Positions 10,851-21,397 are shown, counted from the stretch's first letter. The stretch is DNA of 64,000 bases from Excoecaria cochinchinensis (GCA_947683425.1 CANTUQ010000112.1:10741501-10805500); one strand, 5' to 3'. Notes: generated by a model from the letters alone, not told the origin. Translations and numbers: made by a program.

Positions 10851-11070
10851 TGACTAATCAAATAATAAATGGAAGTGACTGTAATATAATAAAACAAGTG
10901 ATGTGGATATGTGAATAAGTGGTTGATGCTTTTGACTGAATATAGTAACGAACCTTACTATGCTTGAAATGGTACACGCTATGATAATAAATGTTCTGGC
11001 ATGTCTTCTAGCATGTAATGTATGGTGTTTCTGATGTGTAATAAATTATTTGCTATGTATGAGTTCCCCA

Positions 11071-11110
11071 CTAAGGGTTATCGCTTAGCATGGATTTACT
11101 CTAATCCGTG
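11071..11110 (+). other. Double hairpin in solo LTR 8980-11486
   Basis: Hairpin one is CTAAGGGTTATCGCTTAG (one mismatch); hairpin two pairs CATGGATT with AATCCGTG around a CTACT-like loop. Hairpin two differs in sequence from the CACGGG..CCCGTG of other LTRs but still pairs. It ends in CAGGTACGGA. Confidence 0.65.
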
Positions 11111-11486
11111 CAGGTACGGACAAGAGGCGACTGGAGGACGTCCCCGCATTTTGTACGGTCAACAGTAGGAAATAGGAAGTGTAGGTGCTGGGTTTGATAT
11201 TTTGAGATTTCTGTATAAGCTTTTGTATAATCAGAATGCGTATCGGGTATGTAAAGGCATGTAATAATCTGATAACTATAAATGTTGACCTAAGAGTATA
11301 AATAAGTGTGTGCAATGCATGTGGCTATGAAGAGTGCACTATAAGTAGTTGGCATGTGATGCTTGAGTTGAGATTGTATGTGATGAAATTTTATTATTCA
11401 GGTTAAGCATGTGTTTGTTGTGTGTGTACGGCCTTCTCTAACCAAGATTAGCTGAACTAGTCTGTCATTAGGGAACGGGCGTCACA

Positions 11487-11765
11487 GTGACTGCCAGTCA
11501 CGACTCGTGACCAGCCAGAGAGGCCAGTCACGAGTGGTGACCGCCAGTCATAACTCATGACCAGCCAAGAGGAGGCCAGTCACGAGTCATGACTTCCAGT
11601 CATGACTCGTGACCAGCCAGGAGGGAGAGGCAGTCACGGGTGGTGACTGCCAGTCACGACCCGTGACCAACCAAAGGAAGACGCCAGTCACGACTCGTGA
11701 CCTGCCAGGTGGAGGAGGCCAGTCACGAGTTATGATGCCAGTCACGACTCGTGACCGGCCAACCT
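11487..11765 (+). repeat. Palindromic array CAGTCACGACTCGTGACC, element A 5' LTR
   Basis: About nine CAGTCACGA-type arms alternate in direct and reverse complement with GTGACC arms, at steps of roughly 20 and 32 bp, separated by purine-rich spacers (GCCAGGAGGGAGAGG-like). The array starts before the nested insertion (8959-8979). The equivalent array in the 3' LTR (21720-21965) has a different number and order of units. Confidence 0.9.
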
Positions 11766-11965
11766 CGTTAGTCACCCCGTTCGGCCTATTTTCTGAAATT
11801 TCCCAATTTTAACACAAAAATGAATTTCGTACTTGTCCTGAATGGACCTATACTACTGTGTGATTCATGTCATGCTTTCATATGCTTTTATATGAGTGAT
11901 ACCATGATTCTTCAGATGAATTGTATGCTGTACTTTGGAACATGAATTGAATGACGCATAACCTG

Positions 11966-12178
11966 TTAGAGTCAAGTAAGTGGACAGTTAGGCATGCCTA
12001 ATAGAGTCTTTTAGCTACAGCCCTCAGTTCAGTTCGAACCCCGAACAGGTCCCGGTTAGGTTCCTCACGAACCCCTCAGTATTTATATCTTGTTTAAGAT
12101 CCCCTCAGTAAAAATATTGTGTTTTTAATATAAATGAAATGACTTTTGATTTGTACCTGTGAGGTACCCTCAGTAATC
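11966..12178 (+). other. Hairpin group of element A 5' LTR, left part
   Basis: It contains AGTGGACAG, TTAGGCATGCCTAA, a GTTCCTCACGAAC stem, ATCTTGTTTAAGAT and GTACCTGTGAGGTAC. The group is cut by the solo LTR at 12184 and resumes at 15239 with GTACCCATAAGGTAC and GTTATCCACT (to about 15300). The intact version is in the 3' LTR. Confidence 0.6.
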
Positions 12179-12249
12179 GATTCTGTCACACCCCAAAGCT
12201 GCCCTAGAAGAATTACAGAGTTTTGTTCGAAAAAAAGGTAAGTTTATGT

Positions 12250-12350
12250 GCGAGAGTTCCTTCGCGAGCGCGACAGAGCCCTCCAGCGGTTTTCGAACTT
12301 CAGCTATTTGGTGCGGGCGTGAACGTTCTGTCGCGAGCACGACAGAACCC
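12250..12350 (+). repeat. Palindromic GCGAGCGCGACAGA modules, first site
   Basis: Two modules (CGCGAGCGCGACAGAGCC near 12264 and CTGTCGCGAGCACGACAGAACC near 12330) stand about 65 bp apart. A second site in the same LTR is at 13628-13668 (ATCGCGATCGCGAC and GTCGCGACCTCGCGACAG). These are CpG-rich islands in A/T-rich sequence. Confidence 0.75.
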
Positions 12351-12409
12351 CCTTGCAAGATGTGTGCATAAGTGGGACTAAGAGACTTGAAGTTGTAGGG
12401 AGTTGACAC

Positions 12410-12615
12410 ATGGTATTATGGAAGAGTGACAAGTGTCATCATAGAAGAGTGACAAGTGGCAGCATATGAGAGTGACAAGTGGCATTGTAGGAGTGTGCCA
12501 AGTGTCATTGTAGGGAAGAGACACTTGGTTTGGCTTGGCTTGACTTGTCTTGGTTTGGCTTGGCTTGACTTGTCTTGGTTTGGCTTGGCTTGGCTTGGCT
12601 TGGCTTGGCTTAAGA
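12410..12615 (+). repeat. Tandem repeats GTGACAAGTGGCA and GGCTTGGCTTGACTTG
   Basis: Four copies of a unit of about 27 bp with AGTGACAAGTG(G/T)CA are followed by two 25-bp units (TTTGGCTTGGCTTGACTTGTC-type, split here to its words) and then a run of GGCTT pentamers to 12612. They explain the Lys/Gln/Pro-rich open frame on the minus strand, which is not a gene. Confidence 0.85.
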
Positions 12616-12992
12616 TATGGATGGATTAATTGAAGTGGTTGGCATTTATTTGGTTTGGTGGCACTTATGTGAGAGGATTTGGTTTCTTTTGGTTTGACCG
12701 GCCAACATTTGTTTATTTTATTCATTTCCTAGCTTTTGGCCCTTTTGCTTTTGGCTTTCCTCTTTTTTTTTTCCTTTTCCTTGGTTTTGCTGTGCTCCAC
12801 CTTCCTCTCTTTTCTTCTCTTTTCCATTTGCTCCTAAAGAGAATAATTTAGGTTGGGATAAAAAGAGTGGATTTTTAGAAGAGGTAAGTAGTACTATTAT
12901 GATAGCATTAGTCTTCTTCTACTACTTGGTTTCTATTTTGATTTAAAGTAAAAAGAAGAGTAACCCCAAGTGTTTTTGTTTGTGGTTTTGGT

Positions 12993-13058
12993 GCAAGAGC
13001 TGGAAGCAAGAGAGTCGATAAAGGAAAAGAGAAGATCAGAACGAGTAGAGAGCTGTGA
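12993..13058 (+). CDS. LTR micro-ORF (KRVDKGKEKI)
   Basis: The reading ARAGSKRVDKGKEKIRTSRE-Leu ends in TGA. It follows a TTTTGGTGCAAG acceptor-like run and lies about 105 bp after GTAAGT (12884). The D-K-G-K-E core is shared with element E (LDKGKENIGTE) and others. It has no ATG. Function unknown. Confidence 0.35.
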   Translation, partial: ARAGSKRVDKGKEKIRTSREL

Positions 13059-14172
13059 TCGAGTTCCTAGAGGTAGGGATCGCGTGCGAATCTTATTTTG
13101 ATTGCTTGTAGTGAGCTCACGATATATGTATACATGTTTGTGATCATGTGTTGAATCATGGTGTATGAGTTTTGGATGTGTTAAATGGTTTTCATATGGT
13201 TTTGTGTGTAAAAAGTGATTTTAGAGAAATTCTGGTTGGGTTTTATTAGACCTTTGAATATGGTTTTTGTCATAAGAAGAGTTACAGAGCTTCAATTGTG
13301 TTAACTCAAATTGCATCTGAAAGCTAAGATCCATAGCTAAAAATGTCTAAGAGGGATCTGGAGCTAATTCTGGCTCTATGATTCTCGAAACTGTTAAAGA
13401 CCGTAGCATCCCTGTTTGGGTCGGGTTACTTGAACAGTATAGGTTGTTTAGATCATAACACAAGTTGGGGATGTCCAAATGACTGAAAATTGTTCCATTT
13501 GAAAGGTAACATCATAGGGAACAATTGTTATGAAGACCACATTGCCTACAACTGTGGTCTAGATGGTGATTTTTGCGATGCAAGTTTAGGGTAAAAAGCA
13601 GTCTCGTAAGGCACCAGGGCGAGCTTCAATCGCGATCGCGACACAGGTCGCGACCTCGCGACAGAACAATGCATATAAAGCTTTTTCTTCTTATTTTTGA
13701 GCTCCTAGTTGCCATGGGTCAACCCCTTACCCTTTCCCTTAGCTTATTATGCATGTTTAGGCTTAGCAAATGACTATAAAGTTGTTATTAACGGGGAAAT
13801 GCACATGTGTATAATTAAATTTGTAATTTAACTAATAAAGTAACAATGTATAATTGAATTAAAAATTGTAAATGGCATGATAAAAATGTATGAACCTATG
13901 AGTGCATGTATATGATGATGTGATATAAGACTTTATACATGGAATTTAAATGTTACATGCTTTTTAGTTGTTGAACAGGATATGCCATGTGATATTGAAT
14001 TATATGTAAATGATGCTAGGATATATGAGTTTGTGAATGAAACCTATATGCTACATGCTTTGTGATGATTGAACATGACTTGTCGTGTGATATTGAATGT
14101 GCATATAATTGAATCATGTTATAATGCTTGAGAGGGTAATGTACATGATATAGTGCATAGAGTCTTTATGTT

Positions 14173-14360
14173 AAGCCTGAGTGCCATAGTAGTGGATAGA
14201 TAAGCATGCTTATAAAGGGCTAGAGTGCAGCTGCTGCATGTTGGCCTTAATTGTGCCCAGAGTTCGGAATACCTCGTGTATTCCATAGAGTTTGAGTTAA
14301 TTCTCCACATGTAAGATACTGTAAACAGTATCCAGAGCTACCCGTATCCACCATGAAAGG
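14173..14360 (+). other. Hairpin group in solo LTR 12184-15238
   Basis: Closing arms are GTGGATA (14192-14198) and TATCCAC (14345-14351). Between them are ATAAGCATGCTTAT (14200-14213), GTGCAGCTGCTGCA, GGAATACCTCGTGTATTCC (14266-14284) and GATACTGTAAACAGTATC (14315-14332). Compared with element A (TTAGGCATGCCTAA), both arms of the first stem have changed together. Confidence 0.65.
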
Positions 14361-14829
14361 AATTCAGGCTTATTGTTCTTGTGCAGTGAATATGAGATGA
14401 TTAAAAGTATTGTTCTGATTAAATGTCGCAGCACATGAGAGTAATGTTTAAATACATGAATATTCTATATAGAAGTACATGATTACATGTATGTGAATAC
14501 ATGGTAATTGCTATATTTGATTACATGCCCTGTACAAGTGTGTAAAAGTTATATGCATACATGATAGTTTATATACAAGTATATGTTTACTTGAATGTGG
14601 ACATATGATAGCGTATATTTGAATAAAGGATATGTACGAGTTGTAGTGTACATGAATAAGTAAAAGAGTAGATGTTATGTATATATGTGAGCTCATAGTA
14701 TTTGATATTTGAACATGCAACCCATACACGTATAAAAGCTATATGCATGAGCTAGTTGATTTTGTTACATGAATTGTGTGATTTATTTGTGACTTTGTAA
14801 AGAAGTCCTTAGCATTATTTTCGTCCCCA

Positions 14830-14867
14830 CTAAGTGTTATCGCTTGGCACGGATGTTTATTTCCGTG
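14830..14867 (+). other. Double hairpin in solo LTR 12184-15238
   Basis: CTAAGTGTTATCGCTTGG pairs with two G-T wobbles where other LTRs have Watson-Crick pairs; then CACGGATGTTTATTTCCGTG. Ends in TAGGTTTACAGG, acceptor-like. Confidence 0.7.
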
Positions 14868-15540
14868 TAGGTTTACAGGTTCGGACCAGTGAGCGGAGAT
14901 CTGCATGTCAAGGCCACTAGGAGTTTTTGCTATAGTTTTTTGTATAAGAAAGAGTTAGAGTTTTACATTTTGAGTAACATCATTATGTAATATAAGTAGA
15001 AAAATCACAAGTAAAGGTACATGTAAATGTATATGTAAAGCTAAATGGAAACAGATGTAATATGAACATGTAAATGTATATGTAGTTAATATGAAATACA
15101 TGTTGGGCCCTAGTGTAGTATTTAATTACTTTTAAATGGATGTGTTTATGCTATCACTTCCTCTAATGCATGTACATGTATACGTAAGTGTCCGCGTAGT
15201 GCCCCGATATTCCTTACAGGGGGTATGGGGGTGTTACAGATTCGTACCCATAAGGTACCCTCAGTTCACTCGTTATCCACTACCTCAAGTCAGCAGGTGT
15301 TCGATGGGTTTGCTCTGCTCTATTTTAGCTATATAAATGTGATATCCGAATGAGTATAATGATGAGATGTATGTTTGATTATTTTGGAATGGATATGAAT
15401 CTGAGATGCGGAACGTATGGCTTTTAATTGTTAGCATGTTTATCTGGATTATGTTATAAACTATTGCATTTGCCATTGTTAATGTGTTATGCCTTGACGA
15501 CCATTGTGAATGGCCGTCCTCATTTATGTGTGTTTCCCCA

Positions 15541-15578
15541 CTAAGCGTTTATCGCTTAGCACGGTGTTTTTACCCGTG
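15541..15578 (+). other. Double hairpin, element A 5' LTR
   Basis: CTAAGCGTTTATCGCTTAG (perfect 7-bp stem), then CACGGTGTTTTTACCCGTG, then CAGGTGCGGAAG. The T-rich loop followed by CAG/G resembles a 3' splice site. The palindrome TGACGACCATTGTGAATGGCCGTC lies about 40 bp upstream (in parts: GACCATT..AATGGCC). Confidence 0.75.
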
Positions 15579-15987
15579 CAGGTGCGGAAGGAGTTTTGCT
15601 TTGAGAGAGTCGCCGCCGTCAAGCCAACACAGAAGGTTTTAGTGTAGGGCTTAGCTTGTGTAATCATTGATGATTCTTTTTGTATAGAACTCTCTTGTAT
15701 CAGTTTTGTTATAGCTTCCGCTTTTGTACTTATACTTTGGTTATGTAATATCTTGTGTTTCAGCTGGTTTGATCAGAACATTATTGTAATGATTTATTAT
15801 ATTAATGTATGATCAGCTATTGCTTTCTTTTCCCTTAAAGTTTTTAATTATCCCGTACTTCGGTATGTATGTTATGAATGATTTTATGGTTTGCCTTGTA
15901 TCCGTTTGGTGGCACCCTGACTCATACGGCATCTCACTCCTAATCGGATGGGATCGCCTACGTATGGGTAAGGGGTGTTACAGTTTT

Positions 15988-15999
15988 TGGTATCAGAGC
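15988..15999 (+). promoter_or_regulatory. Primer-binding site, tRNA-iMet, element A
   Basis: TGGTATCAGAGC, complementary to the 3' end of plant initiator tRNA-Met, starts five bases after the LTR end at 15982. Confidence 0.95.
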
Positions 16000-16106
16000 C
16001 CCGGTTTAGGCGTTTCTGAGTGTTGTTTTGTTGATGTGTGGAGGTGTGGAGACGTGTATGTGTCTAGATCTTTGTTGGCTAATGCGGTTGTTTCTTATTT
16101 GTTTAG

Positions 16107-17240
16107 ATGGCTTCTAGCTCTGCTCGTGGATCACTTGACGACTCCACCGAGAGTGTGAACCCTCAAGCAATAGATCCATCAATTTCTATGTCGGCTCAGC
16201 ATGCTAGGGTCTAGCCCGAGGCCGTAGCCATGCCTTTTGAGGCTATGTTCAGGTTATCACAGGACATGGCTAGGGTCTTGGAGAGAGTGACTGCTCCTAG
16301 AGCCCCTATGGAGAACTTGAGAAGGGCAGGTGTTGAAGACTTCTATGGCACAGGATTGGATGAGTTTGAGATGGCTGAGAAATGGTTAGACAAATTGAAG
16401 CGTGCTTTGAGAGAAGTTCGGTGTCCTCTCGACCAGCAGGCATAGTGTGCACTAGCTTTACTGCAAGGGTCCGCTTTTGAATGGTGGGAATTTGTTTGCA
16501 GGCATCCTCAGCTACCAGATCCGATTACTTGGGAGTTCTTTGAGGGTGAGTTCTCGAAGAAGTATGTTACTCAGACTTATAGGGATGCTAGATGGGCACA
16601 GTTTTTGAGTTTGAGACAGAGGGTCATGTCAGTTTCAGATTATGAGAAAGAGTTCAATCGGTTGTCTCGCTATGCTCCGCATGGGGTTATGACAAATGAT
16701 TTCAGATGCAAGCATTTTGAAGCGGGGTTCAATGAGTCTTTAAAGATTGCTTTGATTTCTTTGATGTGTATGCCCGGGGTAAGTTACTATCAGATTGTGG
16801 AGGCTACTATGAGGGCTGAGAGATCAGAGACTGTGCTGAGAGAGAGGGCTCAGAGGAGGAACCCTTCTCGCGGAGGATCTTCTTCTTCATCTTTGGGTAA
16901 GAGATCAAGGAACCCGCAGGACGAGTTATCATCTGGCCCGGCTACTAGAGGTAGAAGACAGGGGTCTGCAGCTGTGTCAGGTTTCGGTAGAGGTGGTAGA
17001 CCAGAGACTACATCGGTATGTCCTCTTTGCAATAAGACTCACCGGGGTGAGTGTAGGTGGCTCTCTGGTGCGTGCTTTAGGTGTGGGAGCACTGAGCATC
17101 TTTTGGCTAGTTGTTCGAGATTGTATGAGGATTAAGGTTCCCATAGAGAGGCCAGCAGGGCTGGTTCGAATGCTACTCAGGCTACCCGTGGTAGAGGCCG
17201 AGGTAGAGGTCGAGGTGGTCGACCTAGAGAGAGTGCTGCA
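16107..17240 (+). pseudogene. gag: Gag of element A (capsid and CCHC nucleocapsid)
   Basis: Gag builds the particle that packages element RNA. The ATG at 16107 starts MASSSARGSLDD; the frame runs through a gag core (EFEMAEKWLDKLKRALREV; SVSDYEKEFNRLSRYAPHGV) to a zinc knuckle CFRCGSTEHLLASC at 17073-17114 (C-x2-C-x4-H-x4-C). Stops stand at 16212, 16443 and 17133, all without loss of frame. After the knuckle an RG-rich stretch leads straight into protease in the same frame, so gag and pol were one polyprotein. The gag of element F at 53727 has identical spacing between its landmarks, supporting the start. Confidence 0.9.
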
Positions 17241-17249
17241 TCAGAGACA

Positions 17250-17820
17250 GTGGAGCGTCAGTTGCCAGTCGCAGCTAGAGCTTATGCTATGAGAGCCAGA
17301 GAGGAGCAGGATGCGCCTGATGTTATTGTTGGTAAGTTTCTACTCCATGACACTGAATTGTATGCTCTAATTGATCCTGGTTCCACACACTCATACTTGT
17401 GCATAGATAAAATTATTGATAAGTTGCATGCGGTTGATCAGTTAGATTATGAGATATGTGTGACCAGTCCATTAGGGCATAGTGTCAGTGTGAGTAGAGT
17501 CTTTAGGAGTTGTCCTCTGATGGTTGAGGGAGTTGTGCTTCCAACGGATTTGATTGAGTTGCCTTTCAGAGAGTTTGATCTGATTCTGGGTATGGACTGG
17601 TTGGGTAAGCATCGGGCTGTAGTTGATTGCCATAGGAAGACAGTTGTGCTTCGGGATAGAGGTCAGTCTCCTATGTTTATGAAAGGTTTGGGTGCTAGTT
17701 CTTTGAATAATGTGATTTCTGCGATGCAAGCCAAGAGGTTTATCAGGAAAGTTTGTGAGGCTTTTCTAGCGGTCGTGTTGGATTCCAAGAGAGATCAAGT
17801 TCAGATTGAGGATATTCCTA
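17250..17820 (+). pseudogene. pol: Aspartic protease, element A
   Basis: The protease would cut the Gag-Pol polyprotein. The active-site loop reads LIDPGSTHSYL at about 17370-17400 and the second conserved strand reads DLILGMDWLGKHRAVVDC near 17578-17630. This segment is uninterrupted. The proline after the aspartate (DPGS rather than DTG or DSG) is also seen in element F here (DPRST), so it may be a lineage feature or shared decay. It is followed without break by the reverse transcriptase. Confidence 0.85.
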
Positions 17821-18560
17821 TAGTGCGGGAGTTTAGTGATGTGTTCCCGAGCAAGTTGCCTGGTTTTCCTCCTGAGAGAGAGGTCGAGTTGTCCATTGAG
17901 ATTATGTCGGGTACCACACCTATATCGAAAGCACCTTATCGAATGGCTCCTGTAGAGTTGAGGGAACTTAAGACTCAACTACAAGAGCTATATGATAAGG
18001 GGTTTATTCGACCTAGCATATCTCCTTGGGGAGCTCCATTTCTGTTTGTCAAAAAGAAAGATGGATCTTTGCGGATGTGTATCGACTACAGGCAGATCAA
18101 TAAGGTCACAGTGAAGAATAGGTATCCTTTGCCTAGGATTGAGGATTTGTTTGATCAGCTTCGTGGTGCAGGTGTTTTCTCCAAGATAGATCTGTAATCA
18201 GGGTATTACCAGCTACGAGTTCAAGATGCGGATGTGGTTAAGACTGCATTTCGGACCTGGTATGGCCACTATGAGTTTCTTGTGATGCCGTTTGGTTTGA
18301 CCAATGCTCCAACGACTTTTATGGATTTGATGAATCGTGTGTTTAGGCCATATCTAGATCGATTTGTAGTAGTGTTCATTGATGACATCTTGGTGTTTTC
18401 CAAGGATGAGAGTGAGCATGAGGAGCATCTCCGATTGGTTTTGTAGATGTTAAGAGAGCATCGGTTGTTTGCCAAGCTTAGCAAGTGTGATTTTTTATCT
18501 TCGGGAAGTGTCATTTTTGGGCCATATTGTTTCAGCTAGGGGTATTCAGGTGGATCCAGC
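17821..18560 (+). pseudogene. pol: Reverse transcriptase, element A
   Basis: Reverse transcriptase copies element RNA into DNA. Conserved blocks appear in order: the lead-in FPSKLPGFPPEREVELSIE, MAPVELRELKTQLQEL, DGSLRMCIDYRQINKVTVKN, VMPFGLTNAPTTFMDLMN, and the catalytic FIDDILVF at 18375-18398 with both aspartates (18381-18386). Breaks: stop at 18195 in a conserved IDL segment, stop at 18444, and a frameshift of plus one near 18493 in a T run. The protein would be nonfunctional; sequence is otherwise well kept. Confidence 0.93.
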
Positions 18561-19293
18561 CAAGATTGAGGCGATAGTTGATTGGAAAGTGCCTAGAAAT
18601 GTTCAAGAAGTGAGGAGTTTCCTTGGTTTAGCCGGGTACTACCGTCGATTTGTTAAGGGTTTTTCTGTGATTGCCGCTCCGATGACTAGATTGTTGCGAA
18701 AAGGGGTCAGATTTGAGTGGTCAGATAGATGCCATGCTTGTTTTGATCAGTTAAAGCAGTTGCTAGTTGAGGCTCCTATACTTACTCAACCCATCTCGGG
18801 TAAAGAGTTTGTCATTTATAGTGATGCTTCGGGTGTTGGTCTTGGATGTGTTTTGATGCAAGAAGGTAAGGTCGTGGCTTATGCTTCTCGACAGTTAAAG
18901 CCGCATGAGAGGAACTATTCGACGCATGACCTAGAGTTGGCGGCTGTGATCTTTGCTTTGAAGATTTGGCGTCATTATCTGTATGGGGAGAAATGTAGGA
19001 TCTTTACGGACCATAAGAGCTTGAAGTACTTCCTCACCCAGAAAGAGTTGAACATGAGGCAGCGCCGTTGGCTTGAGTTGTTTAAGGACTACGACTGCAT
19101 GGTGGATTACCATCCTGGTAAGGCCAATGTAGTCGCTGATGCTTTGAGTCGAAAGTCAGTTTCAGCTTTATTCCTAATACGGTTTAGATGGAGGTTTGGT
19201 TCAGATGGGGCGTTGATTGCTCAGTTGCGTGCGAAGCCTACCTTGAGACAGAGGATTGTGGATGCTCAGAGGGATGATGAGAGGCTACAGTGA
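18561..19293 (+). pseudogene. pol: RT connection and RNase H, element A
   Basis: This continues in the new frame after the 18493 shift. The connection region (RSFLGLAGYYRRFVKGFS) precedes RNase H: FVIYSDASGVGLGCVL, YASRQLKPHERNYSTHDLEL, FTDHKSLKYFLTQKELNMRQ and VVADALSRK, which keep the expected D-E-D-D type acidic residues. It has no second RNase H, unlike the Tat-like element at 1-5659. A stop at 19291 ends it just before integrase. Confidence 0.92.
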
Positions 19294-20240
19294 TTTGTGC
19301 GAGAGGTCAGATCGGCTAAGCAGTCAGAGTTCTCAGTTCAGGATGAGGTGCTTATGTTCAGAAATCGCTTGTGTGTGCCAGAGTCTGAGGATTTAAGGAG
19401 ACAGCTTATGAGTGAGGAGCATAGTACAGTTTTTACTATGCATCCTAGTAGTGAGAAGATGTATCGGGACATGAAACAGTTTTATTGGTGGTCCGGTATG
19501 AAGAGAGACATCGTGGATTTTGTGTCTAAGTGGTTGACATGTCAGCAGGTAAGGCCGAGCATCAAGTTCCTTCGGGATTGCTTACGCCTTTATCCGTTAC
19601 TGAGTGGAAGTGGGATGATATAGCCATGGACTTTGTATCTGGTTTGCCTTTGACTCAGAAGAAGCATGACTCAGTTTGGGTTATAGTGGATCGGCTTACG
19701 AAGTCAGCTCACTTTCTGCCAGTTAGAGTGGACTACTCGATGGATAGATTGGCCAGTATCTATGTGGATGAGATAGTTCGGTTGCATGGTGTGCCATTAT
19801 CCATAGTTTCAGATCGGGATCCGAAGTTTACTTCCAAGTTTTGGAAAGAGTTGCAGAGAGCTTTGGGTACTAACTTGAACTTCAGTACAGCGTTTCATCC
19901 TCAGACAGATGGTCAATCAGAGCGAGTCATTCAGATTCTAGAGGATATGATGAGGGCTTGTGCTTTGGATTTTTCGGGTAGTTGGGACAAATATGTGTCG
20001 CTTATGGAGTTTGCCTACAATAATAGCTTTCATTCGAGCATCGGTATGGCACCATATAAGGCTTTATATGGTCGACAGTGTAGGACTCCGGTTTGTTGGA
20101 CCGAGCTATCCGAGAGATCAGTGATTGGGCCAGAATTGGTTAGAGATACCGAAGAAAAGATCAGAGTGGTGCAGCGAAATTTGAAGGCGGCCAAGGATCG
20201 ACAAAAGTCTTATGCCAACTTGAAGAGGAAAGACGTGTAA
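19294..20240 (+). pseudogene. pol: Integrase, element A
   Basis: Integrase inserts the cDNA copy. The zinc-binding N-terminus (EHSTVFTMHPSSEKMYRDMK, then a CQQ pair in which one cysteine is retained) is followed by a one-base loss near 19553 that shifts frame. The catalytic core then reads DFVSGLP, DRLTKSAHFLPV, VSDRDPKFTS and HPQTDGQSERVI, with D, D and E in place, and GRQCRTPVCW near the end. A TAA at 20238 separates it from the C-terminal part. The order after RNase H is standard for Ty3/gypsy. Confidence 0.92.
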
Positions 20241-20654
20241 ATTGAGATCGGGGACAAGGTTTTCAATAAAGTTTCACCTTGGAGGAAAGTACTTCGGTTT
20301 GGAAAGAAAGGTAAGCTTAGTCCTCGTTTCATGGGTCCTTATGAGATTTTGGGTAAGGTTGCACCGGTAGCCTATAGATCGGCATTACCGATGGAGTTGG
20401 CAAAGTTGCACGATGTGTTCCACGTTTCGATGCTTCGTCGGTACCGATCAGATCCTTCACATGTTCTTTCGGTTCAAGATGTGCAGGTTCAGCTAGATTT
20501 TTCCTATGATGAGGAACCAAGAGCCATTCTAGCCCAAGAGGTGAGACAACTGATAAGTAAGCAGATCCCATTGGTAAAAGTGTTATGGAACTATCACGAA
20601 GTTGAGGAAGCGACTTGGGAACCGGAAGAGTCGATGAGAACTCAGTATCCGTAG
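20241..20654 (+). pseudogene. pol: Integrase C-terminus and chromodomain, element A
   Basis: The reading continues in frame after the TAA: a DKVF..SPW..GKLSPRFMGPYEIL segment typical of the chromovirus integrase C-terminus (GPY/F module), DVFHVSMLRRY, and finally a chromodomain-like VKVLWNYHEVEEATWEPEE ending at TQYP. Chromodomains of this group are thought to steer integration toward particular chromatin. The domain is the basis for calling the element a chromovirus. It ends about 55 bp before the 3' LTR. Confidence 0.9.
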
Positions 20655-20672
20655 TTGTTCAGTTTAGGTGAG

Positions 20673-20709
20673 AATTTCAAGGACGAAATTCTTATTAGTA
20701 GGGGAGAAT
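20673..20709 (+). promoter_or_regulatory. Conserved hairpin and polypurine tract, element A
   Basis: AATTTCAAGGACGAAATT (20673-20690) forms a perfect 6-bp hairpin; then AGTAGGGGAGAAT (from 20697) is the polypurine tract priming plus-strand DNA. The hairpin recurs beside the tracts of elements E and D. Confidence 0.85.
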
Positions 20710-21340
20710 TGTCACACCCCGTTTGCCCCCTAGTAGTATGAGCTTGTCTTTGTGGGCATGCATTTACATGTGTTCGGCATATCATAAGGGTATTTTGGTA
20801 AAAATGCGTGTTTTTGGGGTTTATTAGCATATGGTAATATGTGTTGCATTAGTGTGTGAATTATTTGGGAAATGGTTGTGTGCACTTGAGCATATCATAT
20901 TAAGGTGTTTTAAGATGGGAGTGCGTAGTGTGTGTGTTCATACCATTGTAGGGTGTGCATTAGTTGGGAGTGCATTGGGTGTGTGTAGTGCATACTTGTT
21001 GGGTGTGAGTGGTTGGTTTCACCAATAGGAAATTGACACATGTTTAGGGCAAAGAAAAGAAAAAGAAAAAGGAAAGAAAAAAGGGGAAAGGGCAGATTCA
21101 CGTTTCCTTCTTCCCCTCATCAACTTCTTCTTCTTCTTCTTCATTTTCTTCACTCTAAGAACTTTAGTGTGGATTCAAGTCTTTATTGGTGGAATTAATC
21201 ATCTCTTTGCATCCTCTTTGGTAAGTAAATGTATTCTTCTCATCTTGTTTTTCATTTGTTTTCATCATCTTCTTCTTCTTTGGGTTTAGATTTAACTAGG
21301 GTTTGTTCTTTGTTGTTCTTGTTGGTTTTAATTGTTAGTT

Positions 21341-21397
21341 GATCCTTCCCGTGATCCTAAGGGCAAAGAAATTGTTGGGACTAGCGGAGCTAAGTGA
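21341..21397 (+). CDS. LTR micro-ORF, element A 3' LTR
   Basis: DPSRDPKGKEIVGTSGAK then TGA; same as the 5' LTR copy except Ala to Val, plus two silent changes. It lies about 120 bp after GTAAGT and directly after ATTGTTAG. It has no ATG; it would need splicing to an upstream start or would be untranslated. Confidence 0.4.
   Translation, partial: DPSRDPKGKEIVGTSGAK

Larger units (their letters stand above)
8980..11486 (+). mobile_element. Solo LTR nested in element A 5' LTR
   Basis: A 2507 bp insertion runs from TGTCATGGCCGG to GGGCGTCACA and is flanked by GTGAC at 8975-8979 and 11487-11491. The 3' LTR of element A lacks it. It has no internal coding region, so I call it a solo LTR left by LTR-LTR recombination. 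It landed inside the palindromic array of the host LTR. It carries GTAAGT at 9445, a micro-ORF, a 73-bp array, a hairpin group and a double hairpin. Confidence 0.9.
12184..15238 (+). mobile_element. Solo LTR nested in element A 5' LTR, next to hairpins
   Basis: A 3055 bp insertion, TGTCACACCCCAAAG to GGGGGTGTTACA, is flanked by GATTC at 12179-12183 and 15239-15243; the 3' LTR of element A lacks it. It has no coding region beyond a micro-ORF. Parts (for example around 12640 and TTGACCGGCC) resemble the LTRs of element E, so they are probably related families. It holds GTAAGT at 12884, GC-rich palindromes, a hairpin group and a double hairpin. Confidence 0.93.
7936..15982 (+). repeat. 5' LTR of element A (interrupted twice)
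   Basis: It starts TGTCACACCCCG and ends AGGGGTGTTACA. Segments 7936-8979, 11487-12183 and 15239-15982 align in order with the 3' LTR. In its own sequence it holds, in order: a CTT microsatellite (8346-8374), a GGTAAGT site, a micro-ORF, a palindromic array, a hairpin group and a double hairpin. It should contain the promoter and polyadenylation signals; I could not place a TATA box with confidence. Confidence 0.93.
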
